10,327 nucleotides of DNA from positions 1 to 10,327 of the forward strand of contig PEWI01000056.1 of the NCBI GenBank assembly GCA_002779555.1, read 5' to 3'. The position numbers were made by a program, and so were the translations under genes. The stretch is from Candidatus Bathyarchaeota archaeon CG07_land_8_20_14_0_80_47_9. GTDB taxonomy: Archaea; Thermoproteota; Bathyarchaeia; Bathyarchaeales; Bathycorpusculaceae. The notes beneath the pieces were generated by a model. The model made no database searches, was not told where the DNA came from, and saw nothing but the letters and a program-made list of their open reading frames with translations. Every line of letters begins with the position of its first letter. Positions within the stretch are counted from its first letter, which is position 1. Positions 6,143-10,327 of this stretch are shown here, in pieces.

Positions 6143-7222
6143 TTGAAAATCCTAGAGACTAACTTGAAGAAGGGTTTCGTGAAGGTTGTTCCAGAAACAA
6201 TGGACGACTTCTGGCATTTATACAACGTAATCTACAAGAACGATGTTGTTTATTCTTACACGACGCGTGAGATAAAGCCTAACGAGAAATACGCAAGACC
6301 CAAGCGCGGGGAACGCGTCAGAGTGCTTCTCGGAGTCAAAGTTGAAGACGTAGGTTGGGACAGGCTTCTGGGTAGACTTCGAATTCACGGAACGATAATC
6401 GAAGCCCCAGAAATCGTGCCCACAGGAGCGCATCACACATTAAACATCACCTTGAACACGCCATTGACAATCGTGAAGAAGGAATGGCCCAAACACAATA
6501 TCGAAAGACTGCGGAACGCAAGTAGAACGTCTGAAAAACCTATAATAGTGGTTGCTATAGACGACGAAAGCTACGTCATCGCCACAACCGCCCAGTACGG
6601 CGTCGAAACCAAAGTGGAAGAGAGGATAAAGTTGCCGGGAAAGAATGAAGCTGAAAAGAGAACCGCGGCTATGAGCGAGTACTTCAGAAAAACGCTGAGC
6701 AGCTTGCGCCAAATCTGGGCGCTTACACACCGTCCAATAACGATTATCGGAGTGGGGTTTGTGAAGAATGACTTTGCAAAATTCCTGCAGAATGAAGCGT
6801 CGGACATTGCTAAGTCAGTTATGGACGTGAAAAGCGTCAACAACAGTGGCATCGTAGGAATAAATGAGGCATTGCGGTCGGGTGTATTGACTAAAACTAT
6901 GAAGCAGCTACGGGTTGCCGAGGAGACCGAGGTCGTGGAGGAAGTGTTGAAAAGGCTTGGAAAAGGCGAGTTAAATGTCACTTATGGACTTGAAGAGGTT
7001 GAGAAAGCCGAGGAAACTGGAGCTGTGGAAAAACTCGTCTTGGCAGACACAGTGCTGCGGGATTCTTCCGATGAGAAACGCTTGCTAATGGAAGAGCTGA
7101 TGAAGAAAGTCGAACAGAAGAACGGTTCCATAATCGTTGTCAGCACGGAGCACGAGGCAGGAGCAAAGCTTCTATCCTTAAGCGGCGTAGCAGCGCTGCT
7201 CAGGTTCCCAATCCCTCAATGA
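6143..7222 (+). CDS. pelA: Pelota (Dom34/aPelota) mRNA surveillance and ribosome rescue protein
   Basis: A 359-residue archaeal pelota, the eRF1-like protein that, with aEF1A and ABCE1, recognises stalled ribosomes and splits them in no-go and non-stop decay. The N-terminal Sm-like domain (about 1-130) contains PETMDDFWHLYNVIYKNDVV and the basic REIKP region. The central domain (about 131-255) opens with PIIVVAIDDESYVIA and lacks the GGQ peptide-release motif, as expected for pelota rather than eRF1. The C-terminal domain (about 256-359) ends with VSTEHEAGAKLLSLSGVAA and LRFPI, a family hallmark. Length is normal and no break is seen. The start is TTG 6143, with GAGG nine bases upstream; translation from it begins exactly at the family's usual N-terminus. 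TBP follows on the same strand after 110 bases with its own promoter. Confidence 0.96.
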   Translation: MKILETNLKKGFVKVVPETMDDFWHLYNVIYKNDVVYSYTTREIKPNEKYARPKRGERVRVLLGVKVEDVGWDRLLGRLRIHGTIIEAPEIVPTGAHHTLNITLNTPLTIVKKEWPKHNIERLRNASRTSEKPIIVVAIDDESYVIATTAQYGVETKVEERIKLPGKNEAEKRTAAMSEYFRKTLSSLRQIWALTHRPITIIGVGFVKNDFAKFLQNEASDIAKSVMDVKSVNNSGIVGINEALRSGVLTKTMKQLRVAEETEVVEEVLKRLGKGELNVTYGLEEVEKAEETGAVEKLVLADTVLRDSSDEKRLLMEELMKKVEQKNGSIIVVSTEHEAGAKLLSLSGVAALLRFPIPQ

Positions 7223-7289
7223 GCATCGTAGCGGCAACTCGGGTTTCATGGAGAACGTCGAAAGATTGTTGTGTTGACACAAGATTATG

Positions 7290-7299
7290 TTATATATTT
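7290..7299 (+). promoter_or_regulatory. TATA box of the tbp gene
   Basis: TTATATATTT, the strongest TATA box in the window. Its centre lies about 38 bases before the ATG at 7333, predicting transcription start near 7320 and a leader of only about a dozen bases with no ribosome binding site, so translation may be near leaderless. The product itself binds such boxes. Confidence 0.6.
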
Positions 7300-7332
7300 C
7301 CACGTTAATTATAGGCTATCACATGATTCGGG

Positions 7333-7902
7333 ATGAACGTGATGGTGAAGAGAAAACCCGTAATCCACATCCAAAACATAGTTGCGTCAGCCGCGCTTAA
7401 CCAAAGTATAAGCTTGAAGACGATTGTTGAAAAATTTCCACACACGGAATACAGTCCACGAGTGTTTCCGGGACTAGTTTTTAGGTTGAAAAAGCCGAAA
7501 ACAGCCACGTTGATATTTGGAACTGGCAAGATGGTTTGCACCGGGGCGAAATCAGAGAAAGAGGCAGTGCAGGCTGTGAACAAGGTTACGAAGGAACTCA
7601 AGAAACATGGGATACCCATTGCGAACAAGCCTGAAATCCACATTCAGAACGTTGTTGCATCCGTGGAGCTGGGCGGAGAGATAGACTTGGAAAATGTTGT
7701 CTACAAGCTCAAGAGGGTTATGTATGAGCCTGAGCAATTTCCGGGAGCAGTGTACAGAATGGATGAACCGAAAGTTGTGTTTCTCATATTCTCAGCTGGG
7801 AAACTGGTGTGCGTAGGCGCGAAGAAAGAACAGGATGTCTACGACGCCGTGAACAACATTCAGAAGTTGCTTGAGGAAAAAGACCTCATTTTCTACTCAT
7901 AA
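7333..7902 (+). CDS. tbp: TATA-box binding protein (TBP)
   Basis: A 189-residue archaeal TBP, the general transcription factor that bends promoter DNA and recruits TFB and RNA polymerase. Two direct repeats form the saddle. Repeat 1 runs from about residue 9 (PVIHIQNIVASAAL) through FPGLVFRL and LIFGTGKMVCTGAK. Repeat 2 runs from about 100 (PEIHIQNVVASVEL) through FPGAVYRM and LIFSAGKLVCVGAK. The phenylalanines and the G-K-hydrophobic-V-C motifs used for minor-groove contact are present in both. The length is standard, with a short C-terminus ending KDLIFYS rather than a long acidic tail. ATG 7333 is chosen for its spacing from the TATA box; ATG 7342 three codons in is possible. The gene ends in TAA 12 bases before the end of the convergent nucleotidyltransferase gene. 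Confidence 0.97.
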   Translation: MNVMVKRKPVIHIQNIVASAALNQSISLKTIVEKFPHTEYSPRVFPGLVFRLKKPKTATLIFGTGKMVCTGAKSEKEAVQAVNKVTKELKKHGIPIANKPEIHIQNVVASVELGGEIDLENVVYKLKRVMYEPEQFPGAVYRMDEPKVVFLIFSAGKLVCVGAKKEQDVYDAVNNIQKLLEEKDLIFYS

Positions 7903-7913
7903 CAACGAATGAC

Positions 7914-8624
7914 CTAAGACAAGCTTGACAGTCTCCTGCGAACCGCTGGGTTCTGGTCTGCAAGCCGTTTCAAAACCATCTCGAAAGTCTCATCCGCAGG
8001 CAATTCCCTTTTTATGAAGACTCCTGTTCTGCCGACCTCGTCTCTTCTTGTCAATGTGCGGACACGATCAGAGACAGTTTCAACAGAAATGCCGAGCAGC
8101 TTAGCTATTTCCTCTTCGCGCCCAATAATCGAGCTTTCCCGATGACCCTCTTTCGTGGGCTCGATGAGCATCAATCTCTTGTCCACGCCGTACCTTCTCA
8201 ACAGGTCTCTCAGGTCCTTAAGGGTAACCTCGCCGCCGAACCTGTAAAATTCTCTTTCCACCTTGCGCATTTTAGCCAATGGAAAGGAAACACTGGCGTT
8301 TTCATTCAGTTCGAGGTAGGCTTTCATCGTATAGGTTGGCGTAGCTTGGACGATCACCCGCCCGTTCACTAATATGTCAGCCTTTTCTAAAGCTGTCTCA
8401 ACGATGAAGGAAGAAGGCTGGTCCTGTATGAAGATGTCTATGTCGCTTTTCTTGGTGACATCTCCTCTTGCGATGCTGCCGTGTACGATGGTTTCAAGAT
8501 GAGCTTTTTCGAGAGCTTCCATTATGGTCATGGATTTCTGCCTGTATTTCTCAAGCAGAGTCCAATGTTCAGCGTCATAGACTATTTCTCGATGCTCCAA
8601 CCGCTTCACAGGTTTCCCCGCCAT
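7914..8624 (-). CDS. Predicted nucleotidyltransferase with helix-turn-helix (COG2413-like)
   Basis: A 236-residue protein with a minimal nucleotidyltransferase (pol beta superfamily) domain. The signature is HGSIARGDVTKKSDIDIF, with Gly49-Ser50 and metal-binding Asp61 and Asp63. The third acidic residue of the fold is not obvious. The C-terminal part contains a helix-turn-helix (about 168-195, REEEIAKLLGISVETVSDRV), followed by a basic tail ending in RRRLSSLS. This resembles an archaeal family of predicted nucleotidyltransferases (COG2413 is my best guess) of unknown substrate. The DNA-binding-like segment hints at self-regulation or action on nucleic acid, which is inference. ATG 8624 is the start, with a weak GGAAGAG upstream. 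It is transcribed divergently from the tRNA thiolase gene and ends in TAG. I see no toxin-antitoxin partner next to it. Confidence 0.82.
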   Translation of the reverse strand: MAGKPVKRLEHREIVYDAEHWTLLEKYRQKSMTIMEALEKAHLETIVHGSIARGDVTKKSDIDIFIQDQPSSFIVETALEKADILVNGRVIVQATPTYTMKAYLELNENASVSFPLAKMRKVEREFYRFGGEVTLKDLRDLLRRYGVDKRLMLIEPTKEGHRESSIIGREEEIAKLLGISVETVSDRVRTLTRRDEVGRTGVFIKRELPADETFEMVLKRLADQNPAVRRRLSSLS

Positions 8625-8630
8625 TCGCCT

Positions 8631-8646
8631 GTCTCTTCCAAGAGAC
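8631..8646. repeat. Perfect 7-bp inverted repeat at a promoter
   Basis: GTCTCTT, two bases, then AAGAGAC. It sits just upstream of the nucleotidyltransferase start codon, at the transcription start predicted from the TATA-like box at 8658-8668. This position would suit an operator. The same bases could form a small hairpin in the mRNA leader. Confidence 0.5.
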
Positions 8647-8657
8647 TATTGGTCCGG

Positions 8658-8668
8658 GTTTATTTTAG
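8658..8668 (-). promoter_or_regulatory. Candidate TATA box for the nucleotidyltransferase gene
   Basis: On the minus strand CTAAAATAAAC, centred about 39 bases upstream of ATG 8624. Transcription would start near 8638, inside the inverted repeat at 8631-8646. The match to consensus is moderate. Confidence 0.4.
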
Positions 8669-8731
8669 TGTTTGATGCGAAGGCTTGGGTATGCTCAATA
8701 ATGTAGCAGACAGTGATCAAGAGAGTAGCAT

Positions 8732-8740
8732 CTTAAATAC
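8732..8740 (+). promoter_or_regulatory. Candidate TATA box for the tRNA thiolase gene
   Basis: CTTAAATAC, about 64 bases upstream of ATG 8800, predicting transcription start near 8761 and a leader of about 40 bases. It shares the 175-base divergent region with the nucleotidyltransferase promoter. Confidence 0.45.
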
Positions 8741-8799
8741 GCGTAACCTTTGCTCTTTATTTCGAAGACGCTATAGAAAAATCAGAAACGTGAAGGCTC

Positions 8800-9747
8800 A
8801 TGCATAGTACCCCAGTCGTCTGCGATGTCTGCAAGCGGAGAGAAGCATTCTTCTTCAGACCGTACTCTGGAAGAAAGCTCTGCAAGAGATGCTTCTCCAA
8901 GTCCATTGAGGAAAAGGTGAGAGCCACAGTTTCGAAGTATAAGATGCTCAAGTTTGACGACAAGATAGCCGTGGCGGTTTCAGGCGGAAAAGACAGCGTC
9001 AGTTTGCTGCATATTTTGGCCAAAATGGAGCACAAATGCTCTGAAGCCTCGGTTGTAGCAATCACGATCGATGAAGGGATCAAGGGATACCGTGATGAAG
9101 CTCTGAGGATAGCGGCTGAGAACTGCAGGAAACTCGGTGTAGAGCACCATGTGGCTTCTTTCAAGCAGCTTTTCGGATGTACGCTTGACGAAATTGTGAG
9201 GAAAATGAGAGCGAAAGACGACGACAGAACGACACCGTGTGCTTGTTGCGGTGTTCTGCGAAGAAAAGCATTGAACATAACTGCAAGAAAGATCAAGGCG
9301 ACCAAGCTTGCAACTGCCCACACCTTGGACGATGAGGTACAGACGATTCTCTTGAACATTTTTCACGGCGACGTTCTGCGAATAGCCAAGGAAAAGCCAG
9401 TTACCGACGAGGTGCATCCGAAGTTTGTGCAGAGGATAAAGCCTTTCTGCGAAATCCCGGAGAAGGAAACCGCGTTGTATGCTTACGTTAAGAAAATAAG
9501 GTTTCAGAGCAGACCGTGCCCGTACGCTTCGGAGGCTCTTAGGAACGATGTTCGCTTGATGCTTAATAGGATGGAAGACAAGCATGCGGGAATGAAGTTC
9601 ACAGTTTTCAAGTCAATAGAGAGAATACGACCCGCGATAGAGGGCATCGCCAGAGAAGAAGGATTAATCTCCTGCAGTGAATGCGGTGAGCCAACAACGG
9701 AAAGAACGTGCAGAACGTGCCAGATGCTTCGACAGGTAAGAAGCTGA
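8800..9747 (+). CDS. TtuA/Ncs6-family tRNA 2-thiolation enzyme
   Basis: A 315-residue PP-loop ATPase that activates a tRNA uridine by adenylation and replaces its 2-oxygen with sulfur. The N-terminal zinc finger has Cys8, Cys11, Cys28 and Cys31. The PP-loop SGGKDS is at 61-66. The iron-sulfur or catalytic cysteines are in PCACCG (Cys147, Cys150) and RPCPY (Cys240). The HTLDDEVQT motif is at 174-182. A C-terminal zinc finger uses Cys292, Cys295, Cys304 and Cys307. All key residues of the TtuA/Ncs6 group are present and the length is normal. Whether it acts on U54 in the T-loop (TtuA, linked to heat tolerance) or on wobble U34 (Ncs6/NcsA) cannot be settled here. Sulfur would normally come from a ubiquitin-like carrier encoded elsewhere. 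ATG 8800 directly precedes the first zinc-finger cysteines, with GAAGG three bases upstream. Confidence 0.92.
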   Translation: MHSTPVVCDVCKRREAFFFRPYSGRKLCKRCFSKSIEEKVRATVSKYKMLKFDDKIAVAVSGGKDSVSLLHILAKMEHKCSEASVVAITIDEGIKGYRDEALRIAAENCRKLGVEHHVASFKQLFGCTLDEIVRKMRAKDDDRTTPCACCGVLRRKALNITARKIKATKLATAHTLDDEVQTILLNIFHGDVLRIAKEKPVTDEVHPKFVQRIKPFCEIPEKETALYAYVKKIRFQSRPCPYASEALRNDVRLMLNRMEDKHAGMKFTVFKSIERIRPAIEGIAREEGLISCSECGEPTTERTCRTCQMLRQVRS

Positions 9748-9757
9748 CGAAACCGAT

Positions 9758-9768
9758 ATTCTAATAAA
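9758..9768 (+). promoter_or_regulatory. Candidate TATA box for the ZIP gene
   Basis: ATTCTAATAAA, about 30 bases before ATG 9793. It predicts a nearly leaderless transcript and suggests the transporter is not simply read through from the thiolase gene. Confidence 0.35.
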
Positions 9769-9792
9769 GAGTTGGTCTCAACAGAAACTGGT

Positions 9793-10327
9793 ATGAATGA
9801 TTTGGTTGCCATTTTGGCTTCAGTCACGGTAGTGAGTCTGATATCCTTCGTGGGCGTAATCTTTGTGGGCTTCAAGGAAAGCTTGCTGCGACGAATTGTG
9901 ATGGCTTTCGTCGGGTTTGCTTAGGGCACTCTTCTGGGGAAAGCTTTCTTCGACTTGCTGCCAGAAGCAGTAGGCTTGATAAGTCCGCCTGTGACAACAT
10001 TCTATTTCGTCATCTTAGGCATCATGGTCTTTTTTTCCATCGAAACGTTTCTCTATTGGAGGCACTGCCACGAGGAAGAATGCGAAGTCCATGCTTTCGC
10101 TTATGTCAGCTTGATCGGAGACACTGTTCACAACTTCATTGACGGGATGATAATTGCTGCTACGTTCGTGGCTGGGTTCGAGTTGGGTTTCGTCACGACA
10201 CTCGCCGTGATCTTCCATGAGATACCTCAAGAGATAGGTGACTTCGGGGTCTTAATCTACGGCGGCTTCACAAGAGTGAAAGCACTGACCTACAACTTTA
10301 TCATAGCTCCGACTGCGATTCTGGGTG
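9793..10327 (+). pseudogene. ZIP-family divalent metal transporter, interrupted by in-frame TAG, 3' end outside window
   Basis: Reading from ATG 9793 gives a ZIP (SLC39/GufA-like) metal transporter, an inner-membrane carrier for Zn2+ and related ions. Hydrophobic segments lie at about residues 3-27, 34-62, 67-89, 103-127 and 131-155. The short metal-binding-like loop between the third and fourth reads RHCHEEECEVH. Metal-site motifs are HNFIDG (113-118) in the fourth segment and HEIPQEIGD (142-150) in the fifth. Codon 44 is TAG (9922-9924), between FVGFA and GTLLGKAFFDLLPEA. The frame is otherwise open to the window end. Family members have a small residue at this place, so TCG (Ser) to TAG is a one-base change. 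It may be a sequencing error, a recent pseudogene or a readthrough site. UAG reassignment looks unlikely because four neighbouring genes end in TAG at sensible C-termini. Confidence 0.85.

Noticed and set aside
7914..8624. A MNT/HEPN-type toxin-antitoxin module.
   Set aside because: The protein is larger than typical MNT antitoxins, carries its own helix-turn-helix, and no HEPN partner gene lies beside it.
8757..9585. Two long antisense frames of about 200 residues opposite the tRNA thiolase gene.
   Set aside because: They are complements of a clear conserved gene with intact zinc-finger and PP-loop motifs; their products are Ser/Leu-rich and match nothing.
9793..10327. Pyrrolysine at the ZIP amber codon as the default reading.
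   Set aside because: The position normally holds a small residue, TAG is an ordinary terminator for four genes in this window, and no pyl genes are visible here.

Overview
The window reads as archaeal chromosome. It carries archaeal or archaeo-eukaryotic versions of core information-processing genes: tyrosyl-tRNA synthetase, DnaG-type primase, a family B DNA polymerase, pelota (Dom34), TATA-binding protein and a TtuA/Ncs6-type tRNA thiolase. TATA-like boxes lie at about the expected distance upstream of most genes, and several starts are TTG or preceded by GGAGGTG-like ribosome binding sites. The overall flavour (mid GC, A/C-rich third positions in some genes) suggests a TACK-group archaeon such as Bathyarchaeia. 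That placement is inference; the archaeal domain assignment is firm.

Layout: (1) 1-785, plus strand: the 3' end of tyrS, then a small TOPRIM protein (COG1658-like) in the same operon. (2) 782-1900, minus strand: an M29-like aminopeptidase family protein, converging on and overlapping the TOPRIM gene. (3) 2110-3255, plus strand: dnaG, whose conserved N-terminus lies upstream of any ordinary start codon. (4) 3252-5636, minus strand: family B DNA polymerase, converging on dnaG with overlapping stops; its 3'-5' exonuclease motifs are degenerate while its polymerase motifs are intact. (5) 5637-6142: a gap of about 500 bases holding an uncharacterised 54-residue reading frame with coding-like composition. 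(6) 6143-7222 pelota and 7333-7902 TBP, plus strand. (7) 7914-8624, minus strand: a nucleotidyltransferase with a helix-turn-helix, divergent from (8) 8800-9747, the TtuA/Ncs6-type thiolase. (9) 9793 to the window edge: a ZIP-family metal transporter broken by one in-frame TAG.

Most genes are housekeeping: tRNA charging and modification, DNA replication, basal transcription and ribosome rescue. No mobile element, CRISPR array, rRNA or tRNA gene was recognised, and I do not see a clear new multi-gene system. The points most worth a second look are the exonuclease-degenerate polymerase, the apparent ACG start of dnaG, the amber codon in the ZIP gene, the substituted metal ligands in the M29-like protein, the small frame at 5858-6022, and a perfect inverted repeat at the predicted transcription start of the nucleotidyltransferase gene.
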